Shown here one piece after another: positions 1 to 7,917 of a stretch of DNA of 64,000 nucleotides. The stretch lies in assembly GCF_000013565.1 (NCBI RefSeq), contig NC_007802.1:4253978-4317977 (forward strand), in the 5' to 3' direction. How positions within the stretch are numbered: position 1 is the first letter of the stretch; each line of letters opens with the position of its first letter. The notes beneath the pieces were generated by a model, which saw nothing but the letters and a program-made list of their open reading frames with translations, was not told the DNA's origin and did no database searches. A program made the translations under genes and the position numbers. Source of the stretch: Jannaschia sp. CCS1 (lineage in GTDB: Bacteria > Pseudomonadota > Alphaproteobacteria > Rhodobacterales > Rhodobacteraceae).

Positions 1-255
1 CCCGACCCGATTATCGAAGCCCTCCTTCTGCGCGCACGCAACAACAGCAGCCAGCAGATTGCGCGCGATCTGATGGACGCGTTGGATACCCTGAATGACC
101 CTGAGCAGGACAACACGTCCATTGTGGTGATCCGCGCCAATGCTCCCGGCCGCCAATCACGGAAAGGGATACTCGGCCGCGGATCGGGTGCCATGGTGAA
201 AGCACTCCGTCGCGCCGTGAAACCCGCCGTCGTCCCGGCACCGGGACAAAGCTGA
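1..255 (+). CDS. PP2C-family Ser/Thr protein phosphatase, C-terminal fragment
   Basis: The frame is open from the first base of the window, so the start of the gene lies outside. The visible 84 residues contain DNTSIVVI, which matches the last conserved beta strand of PP2C phosphatases, where the Asp helps hold the metal pair; the helix before it (IARDLMDALDTLND) fits the same place in the fold. A basic tail of about 35 residues follows. PP2C enzymes remove phosphate from Ser/Thr, usually opposing a Hanks-type kinase, which may lie upstream. The next gene starts two bases after the stop, so it belongs to the GTPase operon. The assignment rests on the tail only; the remaining catalytic motifs cannot be checked here. 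Confidence 0.7.
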   Translation, partial: PDPIIEALLLRARNNSSQQIARDLMDALDTLNDPEQDNTSIVVIRANAPGRQSRKGILGRGSGAMVKALRRAVKPAVVPAPGQS

Positions 256-257
256 CG

Positions 258-1421
258 ATGCACGCGCTGCACCCCAACTCAGAAGACGCCCTTGCGCAGC
301 TTGGATTGCTGGCGAAGTCTGACAGGCTTCCGGCGCGGGAAGCGGCGCGGTGCGCGCAATTGGTCGATGTGTTGCGGCGGCCAGCTCGCGTCTGTGTTGT
401 CGGGCAAGACGTGAACGTCATCCGCGCGATGCTGACCGCCCTGATCGGTGAACACGCCACGATCGCAAGCGACACTCTGCCCCCGGCTCTGGAATTGGCC
501 CATGGTGCCACGGTCCGAACGCGCCTGACCCTGGAGGACGGCACGACCCTGAACCACGAAGGCGCACCGACCGATGATCTGCTAACGCAAGCACCGCTGT
601 TCATGCAGCTTGAGTTACCAAGTCCCTTGCTGCGCGATATGTCCATCCTTGTGCTGTTGCTCGACAGAGATCCGAGAGTGCATCGCCCGGCCTTGTCTTG
701 GGCCGCGCGGCGCACGGAAATTGCCGTGTGGTGCACCTCGCGATTCTCCCGGTTGGACGCGCAGATCTGGTCCCACGTCCCGCAGCGGTTGTCGCATCAC
801 GCTTACCTTGTGGAGACGCGATCCGGCGATGTGACTGCCGCTGCACGAGGCAGCTTCACTGACCATTTGCATCTGCCAATCGGGCCAGATCCGACCCTCC
901 GCGATCTTGAACCCCTGATTGCGCGCTTAAGTGACGATATCGTGGACGGACGCTTGGCCGATCTCGACTCTGCCCAGATGCTGCTGCATCGGCTTGGCCA
1001 TCTGCAACTACGTCCGACGACGGCCGGCGAAACTGACCCGGTTGGTGCAACAAGACCGTCCGAAGACGTTGCCCGCCTGCGCCGCATCCTGTCCGAGCCA
1101 GTCTTGTTTCTGCAACGACGCGCGGGCGCGCTGGCCGAAGACCTCGCATGGGCGGACGTTGAGGGGGACGATGATTGGCCAGCCAAGATCCGCAGTGGTT
1201 GCCTGGCGACGGCCGAAGGGCTTCGCGATCGCGCGCAGTCCTGGCCCGACGACATGTCCGTCCTCCAAAGTCTGAGCGCCTTCACAGAGGAAGTGTGCGA
1301 CGCCTTCTTGTTGCTTGAGTTCGAAAACGGAGCAGACCAGGCGAAAGACGCCGCAGCCCTCCTTTACCAAATGCGCTGCGAAATCGAGCGGGTACTTTTT
1401 CCGCAACCGGAGACCCCATGA
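258..1421 (+). CDS. GTPase-like protein with decayed nucleotide-binding site (pseudo-GTPase)
   Basis: A 387-residue protein not belonging to a family I can name. Residues 40-65 (RRPARVCVVGQDVNV onward) have the strand-loop-helix pattern that in the two following GTPases carries the P-loop, but the GxxxxGK[ST] core is replaced by GQDVNVIR. Residues 154-190 read AVWCTSRFS...W...AYLVETRSG, which lines up with VLWCTPATQAW...W...LLLLTRIDKIG of the GTPase at 3487-4338, so the G4 TRID is also lost. The C-terminal half is predicted helical. I infer a non-binding partner or scaffold for the active GTPases. It overlaps the next gene by ATGA, pointing to coupled translation. The relationship to GTPases is inferred by eye. 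Confidence 0.6.
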   Translation: MHALHPNSEDALAQLGLLAKSDRLPAREAARCAQLVDVLRRPARVCVVGQDVNVIRAMLTALIGEHATIASDTLPPALELAHGATVRTRLTLEDGTTLNHEGAPTDDLLTQAPLFMQLELPSPLLRDMSILVLLLDRDPRVHRPALSWAARRTEIAVWCTSRFSRLDAQIWSHVPQRLSHHAYLVETRSGDVTAAARGSFTDHLHLPIGPDPTLRDLEPLIARLSDDIVDGRLADLDSAQMLLHRLGHLQLRPTTAGETDPVGATRPSEDVARLRRILSEPVLFLQRRAGALAEDLAWADVEGDDDWPAKIRSGCLATAEGLRDRAQSWPDDMSVLQSLSAFTEEVCDAFLLLEFENGADQAKDAAALLYQMRCEIERVLFPQPETP

Positions 1422-3490
1422 GACAGGACAATAAAATCTTACCGTCCGACAGCGAAGCTGCGATGCTGGCGACCACATGGCAGGGCCTTTCGCCCTTGGC
1501 GCGTGACATTCGCAAGTTGGGCCAGGCTCTCGACCACCTCAAACGGGCGGGTGACAATTTCCACGAGGGACAGATTGACACGCTGCGCCGGACCTTGCGC
1601 GAGTTTGAGCCGTCGGTGACACTGATTGGCCAGGTGAAGGCGGGCAAGACTTCCCTTGTGAATGCCCTGGCGGGCGGGCGCGATCTGCTCCCCTCCGACA
1701 TCAACCCGTGGACCTCTGTCGTCACGTCGCTCCACCAATCGCCGATTCTGACCGGAGCAAATGAGCGCGCGAGCTTCAGCTTTTTCAGTGAGGACGAATG
1801 GACTTCGCTTCTGCGGTCCGGAGGGCGCGTCGGGGAGCTGGCCAGCCGCGCCGGAGCCGATAGTGAACTGGAAAAAGTGCGCCAACAGCTCGACGAAATG
1901 CGGCAGGCCTCGCGCCAAAGGCTTGGCGACCGTTTTGAGATGCTGCTGGGGCAAACCCACGATTATCGCTACGTCGACGCCGAGTTGGTGCAGCGATACG
2001 TTTGTCTGGGGGATGCCACCGATCAAGGCGAGCCCGCAGATCAAAAGCAGGGTCGGTTCGCAGACATCACGCGATCTGCGGACATATTTGTCAGCCGTCC
2101 CTCCCTTCCTGTTCCGGTGTGCTTGCGGGACACGCCGGGCGTGAACGACACATTCATGGTGCGCGAACAAATTACGCTGAAAGCGATCCGCGGCAGTCGC
2201 CTTTGTGTGGTGGTGCTGTCCGCTCATCAGGCGCTTTCGAATGTCGATCTGGCGCTTGTGCGGATGATCGCCAACGTGCCCGCCCGCGATCTCATTATCT
2301 TCATCAACCGGGTCGACGATCTTACGGACCCGGCCCAAGAGATCCCGGAGATTGAGCGCAGCGTTCGAGCCACGCTCGCGCGCTACAACGTGTCTGAGGA
2401 CGCCCAACTCCTGTTCGGCAGTGCCAAGTGGGCCCTTGCGGCCGCATCGGGGAACCTGAACCAGATGGGACAGGCAAGTGCCGAAGCGCTATTGAATTGG
2501 GCACGGTATCAGGCTCTGCACGGGACGCTCGACAAAGATCCCCTCGGCATGGTTTGGGCCCTGTCCGGCCTTCCGGCGCTTGGCGCCGCTATCTCGGACC
2601 GCGTCATCGCCGGAGAAGGCGCTGAGGTGATCGCCGGGGTCGCCAGCGGCGCCCGCAATGCGATTGGAGCGATTGCAGCCTCTCGCGCCATTGCCGAAAA
2701 GCGCGTGATGGAGGGGCAGTTGGCGCAGGTCGATGGTGCCGCCACAATAGCGACCGTCGATCAGATCACCGCAGATGCGGACGCCCGGTTCGCGGCAGAC
2801 CTGGACCACGTGTTGAAGGGCCTGGATCTGCGCCTGCAAAAGGCCCAGGACAGTTTCGGCGCGCGCGCGACTGATGCCTTGATTGAGCATCTCGAAACCG
2901 TGGGCGAAGACGTCGAGTGGACGTATGATCCCACCGGCCTGCGGCTGCTTCTGGAGTCGGGCTACAACGTCTTCACCGCCAAAGCCCAGAAGCTCGCAGA
3001 GGATACATATCTGCGCAACGCAACTGCAACGCGACAGCTGTTTCTTGATAAGTTCGGGCTAAGTGATGTCGGATTTGACCTTGAACCGCCCGCAGTGCCG
3101 CCCCCGCCTGTGCCGGTCATGTTGGGTCAGACGATCGCGCTCGACATCAAGGGCAGTTGGTGGACTCGCTGGTGGCGCCGCAAACGCAGCTACATCGCCT
3201 ACGCTGACGAATTCCGGGCCTTGATTGACGCTGAAATCGCGCCGGTCCTAACGGCACTAAGGGAAGATCACGCCGAAGGACACGTCCAGGCCCTACGAGA
3301 TATCCTGACCCGTTTCACCACCGAGCAACGCGACGTGATAGTCGGTCTGGCTGGCCAGGATCGATCCGATCTCAACCGGCTGCGGCGCGAAACGGCGGAG
3401 ATTGCCGACGCGAAAGCGGAAGAACTGGACAGCGCGCGCGCGCAACTCGCCTCGATTGGGACTGGCGACATATTGAGGGACCGCACATGA
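1418..3490 (+). CDS. dynamin-like large GTPase
   Basis: A 690-residue protein with a full set of GTPase motifs: P-loop GQVKAGKTS at 71-79, a likely G2 Thr near 99, DTPG at 238-241 and NRVD at 297-300. The GTPase domain sits behind a helical N-terminus, and a long helical region fills residues 400-690, as in bacterial dynamin-like proteins that bind and reshape membranes. Residues 579-592 are packed with Trp, Arg and Lys (GSWWTRWWRRKRSY), a plausible membrane-contact loop or paddle. The last 60 residues look coiled coil. It overlaps both neighbours by four bases, so it is made together with the pseudo-GTPase before it and the smaller GTPase after it. Target membrane and process are unknown. 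Confidence 0.8.
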   Translation: MRQDNKILPSDSEAAMLATTWQGLSPLARDIRKLGQALDHLKRAGDNFHEGQIDTLRRTLREFEPSVTLIGQVKAGKTSLVNALAGGRDLLPSDINPWTSVVTSLHQSPILTGANERASFSFFSEDEWTSLLRSGGRVGELASRAGADSELEKVRQQLDEMRQASRQRLGDRFEMLLGQTHDYRYVDAELVQRYVCLGDATDQGEPADQKQGRFADITRSADIFVSRPSLPVPVCLRDTPGVNDTFMVREQITLKAIRGSRLCVVVLSAHQALSNVDLALVRMIANVPARDLIIFINRVDDLTDPAQEIPEIERSVRATLARYNVSEDAQLLFGSAKWALAAASGNLNQMGQASAEALLNWARYQALHGTLDKDPLGMVWALSGLPALGAAISDRVIAGEGAEVIAGVASGARNAIGAIAASRAIAEKRVMEGQLAQVDGAATIATVDQITADADARFAADLDHVLKGLDLRLQKAQDSFGARATDALIEHLETVGEDVEWTYDPTGLRLLLESGYNVFTAKAQKLAEDTYLRNATATRQLFLDKFGLSDVGFDLEPPAVPPPPVPVMLGQTIALDIKGSWWTRWWRRKRSYIAYADEFRALIDAEIAPVLTALREDHAEGHVQALRDILTRFTTEQRDVIVGLAGQDRSDLNRLRRETAEIADAKAEELDSARAQLASIGTGDILRDRT

Positions 3491-4338
3491 CCGATGCAGC
3501 AGCGACCCCCACCGCTCCACACAGCCAAAAACCGCGCGTTCTGCTCCTCGGTGAATTCAGCGCAGGCAAAAGCACTCTGGCCAACATCCTGCTTGGCTCC
3601 GCGCAGTCGCCGGTGCGGGTGACCGCCACGCAGATGCCGCCGATCTGCTATGTGGCAGGCGTGGATCAACCGATGCGTGTGACGCGAGACGGGAACGAGA
3701 TCCCGGTCGACATGGTGGATGTACCGCGTGTCCCCCTTGACGGAACACGGTTCATTCGCGTGCCTTTCGATGCTCCACTTCTGGAGCAGGTTGATCTTGT
3801 CGACATGCCTGGCAGCTCGGACCCCAACATGTCGGTCGATATCTGGAACGACCTCTTGCCGCTGGCCGATATTGTCCTTTGGTGCACACCGGCAACGCAG
3901 GCTTGGCGACAATCGGAGGCCGCGCTTTGGGACACGCTGAAAAAACAAGTTCAAGACCGAAGCCTGCTGTTGCTGACCCGCATCGACAAGATTGGCAGCA
4001 CATCTGACCGCGATCGCGTCATGGCGCGTGTGACGCAGGAAACGCGTGGTCTGTTCCGCGCCGTCCTGCCAGTTTCCCTTGTCGGACTGGAGGGAGCGCC
4101 TGCATCCATCAGTTCACCGGACCTGGCAGTCTTGGTGACCGCACTCCAAGATGTCATTTTGAACCCGGATTTGCCCGAGCAAACCCCCGTACAGCAAGAG
4201 CCCGCCTCGGCACAGGCAGCGGTCCAAAGCGCACCTCCACGTAAACCCAAGGTCAGTCCACGGCGGGTTAGTGCACTCGACGCTGGTGCTGCGCGGCCAA
4301 GGGCACGTCGCCAACAGGCCGGGGATCGACTGATATGA
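3487..4338 (+). CDS. small dynamin/Era-like GTPase
   Basis: A 283-residue protein whose first 220 residues form one GTPase domain: P-loop GEFSAGKST at 22-30, DMPG at 106-109 and TRID at 164-167 as the guanine-specificity motif. The GEFSAGKST form is typical of dynamin-like and related bacterial GTPases. No membrane segment is visible; residues 220-283 are low complexity, rich in Pro, Ala and Arg, and probably disordered. The start ATG overlaps the stop of the large GTPase (ATGA) and its own stop overlaps the next start in the same way. Together with the roadblock-like proteins that follow, this recalls a GTPase paired with its regulator, as in MglA/MglB, although it is not an MglA homologue. 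Confidence 0.75.
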   Translation: MTDAAATPTAPHSQKPRVLLLGEFSAGKSTLANILLGSAQSPVRVTATQMPPICYVAGVDQPMRVTRDGNEIPVDMVDVPRVPLDGTRFIRVPFDAPLLEQVDLVDMPGSSDPNMSVDIWNDLLPLADIVLWCTPATQAWRQSEAALWDTLKKQVQDRSLLLLTRIDKIGSTSDRDRVMARVTQETRGLFRAVLPVSLVGLEGAPASISSPDLAVLVTALQDVILNPDLPEQTPVQQEPASAQAAVQSAPPRKPKVSPRRVSALDAGAARPRARRQQAGDRLI

Positions 4339-4706
4339 GCGCCCAGATGACCTCTGAAGCGCTGGCCGAGTTCCGGGTGCAGGTACCGGCGTGTCAGCTG
4401 GCTCTGTGGAGCGACATTCGATCCGGTACGGTCTTGGCCGTCGACGGAACGCTCGACCATCCGCAGGAGTATCTTGATGCGTTCAGCTCCATGGCGGCGC
4501 AAGCTCTGTCTCTGCCCGGCCCGCGGAGCGACGAGGCAGCTTGTACCTTTGCCGCGAATGCGACGGGTCTGCATCTGTTTGTCACCGGGGCGGCGATACC
4601 CGGCGTTGCACTAACCTGTGTTATGGCCCTGGACGCAGATGTTGATCAAATCGAAGACGCGGCTGTCTCGTTCTTGTCGTCCGTTGACCCCGCAGGGATG
4701 GCGTGA
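4335..4706 (+). CDS. roadblock/LC7-like domain protein
   Basis: A 123-residue single-domain protein. Strands at LALWSDIRSGTVLAVDG, a helix at QEYLDAFSSMAAQAL, then strands at GLHLFVTGAA and VALTCVMALDA and a final helix follow the beta-beta-alpha-beta-beta-beta-alpha order of roadblock/LC7 domains. In bacteria these domains often act as GTPase regulators or dimer platforms (MglB is the best-known case). Its place directly after two GTPases fits such a role. No signal peptide or membrane segment is present, so it should be cytosolic. Fold assignment is by pattern only. Confidence 0.55.
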   Translation: MSAQMTSEALAEFRVQVPACQLALWSDIRSGTVLAVDGTLDHPQEYLDAFSSMAAQALSLPGPRSDEAACTFAANATGLHLFVTGAAIPGVALTCVMALDADVDQIEDAAVSFLSSVDPAGMA

Positions 4707-5494
4707 TGCAGACCTCGGCCGTCGTTCACGACATTTTGCTTGCAACCGCCTCGAAAGGGCGCGTCGCAAGAGATCTGTCCAAAGTAGGTGGCCAAGACGC
4801 CATCCGGTTTCTGGCGACGGAGATTGATCGCACAATGCTACCATGCCGCCTGCGTGCGATATTTGGAGACGGGACATCCGTCCACTTTCTCGTGCGAAAT
4901 CGCCGGCTGCATGGCGTCGGAGCGGACGGCAGTCAAACCCTTCCGATTCAATTCGCTGACGGAAAATTGAGCGCTGATCTGGCGCTGGATCTCGTCCAAT
5001 GGATCAGTGACCTGAGTGCTTCGGTTGGATTGAACCAGATCATGCGCGATGATCTCTTGCCGGACGATGATCTGTCGTCTCTCGGCATCTCGTCCGCCCG
5101 TCTGGCGCTGGCCGCCGGACTTGATCTGGAGCCGACCGCACAGCCCGATCTTCAGGACCGGATCCGTCAGTTTATTGACGTTGATCCATCTCGTATCCAG
5201 GCCGCGTTCCTGATGGCGGAGGACGAGGTGTCGGTCATCCATGGCTCCGACCACGCCGTCGAGCGGCAAACCGAAACGGCGTTAGATCTGCTGGCCCATG
5301 TCACGGCAGACAATACGCCGCTTGCGAGCCTGCTTGAAACCGAAGGTCTGCTGCTTCTACCGTATCCATGTGACACCAATGGGTGCATGATAATTGCTGG
5401 GTCGCTTGGGTTGGTATTCCTTATCATCGCCGAGGCTACGACAGCGGCTGATGCATTCCGTTGGTGGCAATCTGGAACTCCGCGCACACCTTAG
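4706..5494 (+). CDS. unknown protein with C-terminal roadblock-like region
   Basis: A 262-residue protein that ends the GTPase operon. The ATG at 4706 overlaps the preceding stop by one base (TGATG); a GTG one codon earlier is possible. The N-terminal 150 residues match nothing I recognise. The last 90 (from IQAAFLMAEDEVSVI through the helix ETALDLLAHV to GCMIIAGSLGLVFLIIAE) repeat the strand-helix-strand layout of a roadblock/LC7 domain. If correct, the operon holds two such domains, which could form a heterodimer. It is followed by the convergent cyclic-di-GMP gene, 167 bases away. Confidence 0.45.
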   Translation: MQTSAVVHDILLATASKGRVARDLSKVGGQDAIRFLATEIDRTMLPCRLRAIFGDGTSVHFLVRNRRLHGVGADGSQTLPIQFADGKLSADLALDLVQWISDLSASVGLNQIMRDDLLPDDDLSSLGISSARLALAAGLDLEPTAQPDLQDRIRQFIDVDPSRIQAAFLMAEDEVSVIHGSDHAVERQTETALDLLAHVTADNTPLASLLETEGLLLLPYPCDTNGCMIIAGSLGLVFLIIAEATTAADAFRWWQSGTPRTP

Positions 5495-5661
5495 AGCGCC
5501 GTGATGAGCTGCCTCTTGATCTGGTGTCTCGCGTACCGTTGGAGTCGATTGACCTTCCATCCCGTTTACAAGCCGCGCATCTCATCAAAGACCGGCGATC
5601 AATGTAACCGTCATAGAAGAGGTTACGCGTCTCGCACCCATAATGATTGACGTGCTTTGTC

Positions 5662-7704
5662 CTATGCGACCGCGCGATGTGCGCCACTGACGACGGCGCG
5701 CAAATCCTCGAGCGACAGAGGCCGACCAAAGTAGTAGCCTTGGACAAAGGAACAGCCTTCACTTTGCAGGAAGTGGAGTTCCTTTTCCTGCTCGACTCCT
5801 TCGGCCAAGACCGGAATGCCGAGGGATGAGCCAAGCAACAAGGTTGCCCGGACAATGGCTGCGCGCTGAGGGTCGTCATGGACATCGGTTATGAAACTTC
5901 TGTCGATCTTGATTTTGTCAAACGGGAACATCTGTAACGTGGCCAAAGAAGAATATCCGGTTCCGAAGTCATCCATGGCGATGCGAACACCCATCGCTTT
6001 GATTTTCTTAATAATCTCCAGTGTAAATGCCTGGTCAGAGATCACGCTGGCTTCGGTGACCTCCAACTCCAGCCGGCGCGGCTCCAAGCCGCTTTCCGCT
6101 AAAACGTCCGCCAGGTTTTCTAGAAATGTCGGTTGGGTCAGTTGCTGCGGCGCGACATTGACCGCAAGGCTCAGGGGTTGCGTCCAACTGGCGGCTTCAA
6201 TGCATGTGGTGCGCAGAACCCAGAAGCCGATATCCTGGATAATCCCCGTCTCTTCGGCGATTGGGATAAATCTGTCAGGCGGCACCAATCCACGCTTGGG
6301 ATGTCGCCACCGCAACAGGGCCTCACAGCCAATCGGTTCAAGATTGCTCAGATCGTGCTGGAGCTGATAGACGAGTTCGAACTCTTCATTGCAAATTGCG
6401 CTTCGTAAGTCGTAGACAAGCATGATCCTTTCGCGGTTTTGCTCATCCATTTCAGCATCGTAGACGCAGATGTTCGTATCGGTCGAAGCCTTGGCGCGAT
6501 ACATGGCAAAATCTGCCTTTTGGATCAGATCATCGGTGTTTTCGCCATCCTTGAGGCTTGTGGCGATGCCCAGAGAGCCATCCAGTTGGGCGAGGTATGC
6601 GGCTGCTTCGACGGGCGCCTCAAGAACACCGCGCAACCGGTTCGCAAAATCGATCACCTCGTCCAATCGTGAGAACCCGGTCTTGATCGCCGTGAATTCA
6701 TCCCCGCCACTGCGCGCGACATCTTCGTCGTCCTTGCACACGGCGACAAGGCGTGAGGCCACGGTCCGCAGGACAAGATCCCCAGCCGCATGTCCGCGCA
6801 AATCGTTGATTTCCTTAAAGTTGTCCAAATCGATAGCGATGATTGCTATCGTGTGACGACGCCCGGCGATCTTGTCTCGGCCGAACTTCTCAAGCCATTC
6901 CGACAACCATAATCGGTTGGGAATGCCGGTCAGGTGGTCATGGGATGCTGCATGGGCCAGCTTCAGCATCGCTTCATCTTCAAGTTTGCTCTCAATACTC
7001 AACGCTGCAAAGCCAACAGCCAGAATGATCGCAGTGACGCCAAATACCAGATGCCCCAGCACGTGATCAGAAATGACCTGAGGTGGAACAACCGCTAGCG
7101 GACTCAGTTCGATAGAAATCGACGCCATACCGATCAGGTGGAGGGAGCAGATGCTCAACGCCATGAGCGTCGCACCGCCCAGCCAGCAATAGCGCGTAAC
7201 CGGGTATGCAATGCGGTGGTAGGCTACAGCCCCCAGCGCAACGCCAATGACAACCGATGCGAGTTTCAGCTCAACATTCCAAAGGATACGGCCCGGAAGC
7301 AGATACGCTTGCATTCCGATATAGTGCATGACGGCCACCGTCGCACCGAATGCCGCGCCAGCCATAAGCGTCCAACCCAGGCTTTTGCGCGTCGCAAACA
7401 CAAGACCCGCAATCAGCGTTCCGAAGATAGCGGCAAGAAAGGAAAGGCCAGTTAATACAGGGCCATAGCCATGATCCACGCCCGGCTCAAAGGCGAGCAT
7501 AGCTATGAAATGCGTGGACCAGATGGTGGATCCGGTCAGCAAAGCCGCAAGGAACAATTGAGCGCGGCGGCGTTGAAGGGACGCATTGCGCAACCGGCGA
7601 GACGCCAGGACAGACAGGCAGCATCCGGTTACACAAACCAAAATGGCCACCAACAATAGCCCGACGTCATGGGCCTGTGTAATGCAGTCGACGATCCGGT
7701 TCAT
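5662..7704 (-). CDS. MHYT-GGDEF-EAL cyclic-di-GMP synthase/phosphodiesterase
   Basis: A 680-residue inner-membrane signalling protein. The N-terminal 240 residues form about seven membrane helices and carry three MHYT-type repeats (STHFIAM, VMHYIGM, SLHLIGM), a proposed sensor of diatomic gas or redox state through bound metal. A GGDEF domain follows with an intact SGGDEF active site, then an EAL domain with EALLRW, the MDDFGTGYSS loop and LAEGVE, so both making and breaking of cyclic di-GMP look possible. Genes of this kind commonly switch between swimming and attachment, which fits the nearby flagellar island, but it stands alone on the minus strand and shares no operon. Confidence 0.93.
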   Translation of the reverse strand: MNRIVDCITQAHDVGLLLVAILVCVTGCCLSVLASRRLRNASLQRRRAQLFLAALLTGSTIWSTHFIAMLAFEPGVDHGYGPVLTGLSFLAAIFGTLIAGLVFATRKSLGWTLMAGAAFGATVAVMHYIGMQAYLLPGRILWNVELKLASVVIGVALGAVAYHRIAYPVTRYCWLGGATLMALSICSLHLIGMASISIELSPLAVVPPQVISDHVLGHLVFGVTAIILAVGFAALSIESKLEDEAMLKLAHAASHDHLTGIPNRLWLSEWLEKFGRDKIAGRRHTIAIIAIDLDNFKEINDLRGHAAGDLVLRTVASRLVAVCKDDEDVARSGGDEFTAIKTGFSRLDEVIDFANRLRGVLEAPVEAAAYLAQLDGSLGIATSLKDGENTDDLIQKADFAMYRAKASTDTNICVYDAEMDEQNRERIMLVYDLRSAICNEEFELVYQLQHDLSNLEPIGCEALLRWRHPKRGLVPPDRFIPIAEETGIIQDIGFWVLRTTCIEAASWTQPLSLAVNVAPQQLTQPTFLENLADVLAESGLEPRRLELEVTEASVISDQAFTLEIIKKIKAMGVRIAMDDFGTGYSSLATLQMFPFDKIKIDRSFITDVHDDPQRAAIVRATLLLGSSLGIPVLAEGVEQEKELHFLQSEGCSFVQGYYFGRPLSLEDLRAVVSGAHRAVA

Positions 7705-7841
7705 TCAGCACTCAAACACTCGTTATTGCCCCACATAGGACACGACCTCTAAACACCGGGTAACTTAACTGGGGCGAAGTGCTGACATTTACCTCAAGTT
7801 TTCAGCGAATGAGCTCGATGGAGCGGCCGCCCGGAGGGACC

Positions 7842-7889
7842 TAAACCCTGCAGTTTGATCAGGTTTACGCCAGTTGCGGACCCCGCAAC
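7842..7889 (+). promoter_or_regulatory. two adjacent hairpins in the leader of the M20 gene
   Basis: Within the 213-base intergenic region, TAAACC (7842-7847) can pair with GGTTTA (7862-7867), and GTTGCGG (7873-7879) pairs perfectly with CCGCAAC (7883-7889) around a three-base loop. Both lie in the untranslated leader 30-75 bases before the start at 7918 and would be transcribed with it. They could be an attenuator, a protein-binding leader or chance. I do not recognise a known riboswitch consensus. Confidence 0.3.
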
Positions 7890-7917
7890 CTTCGTGTTTG
7901 TCTACTAAAAAGGGGAG

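Noticed and set aside
1439..2407. A 322-codon open frame on the minus strand
   Set aside because: Antisense to the P-loop and G motifs of the dynamin-like GTPase, which are clearly the coding side.
7800..7917. A known riboswitch (SAM-II or similar) before the M20 gene
   Set aside because: The conserved SAM-II blocks and the pseudoknot pattern are absent; only two simple hairpins can be shown.
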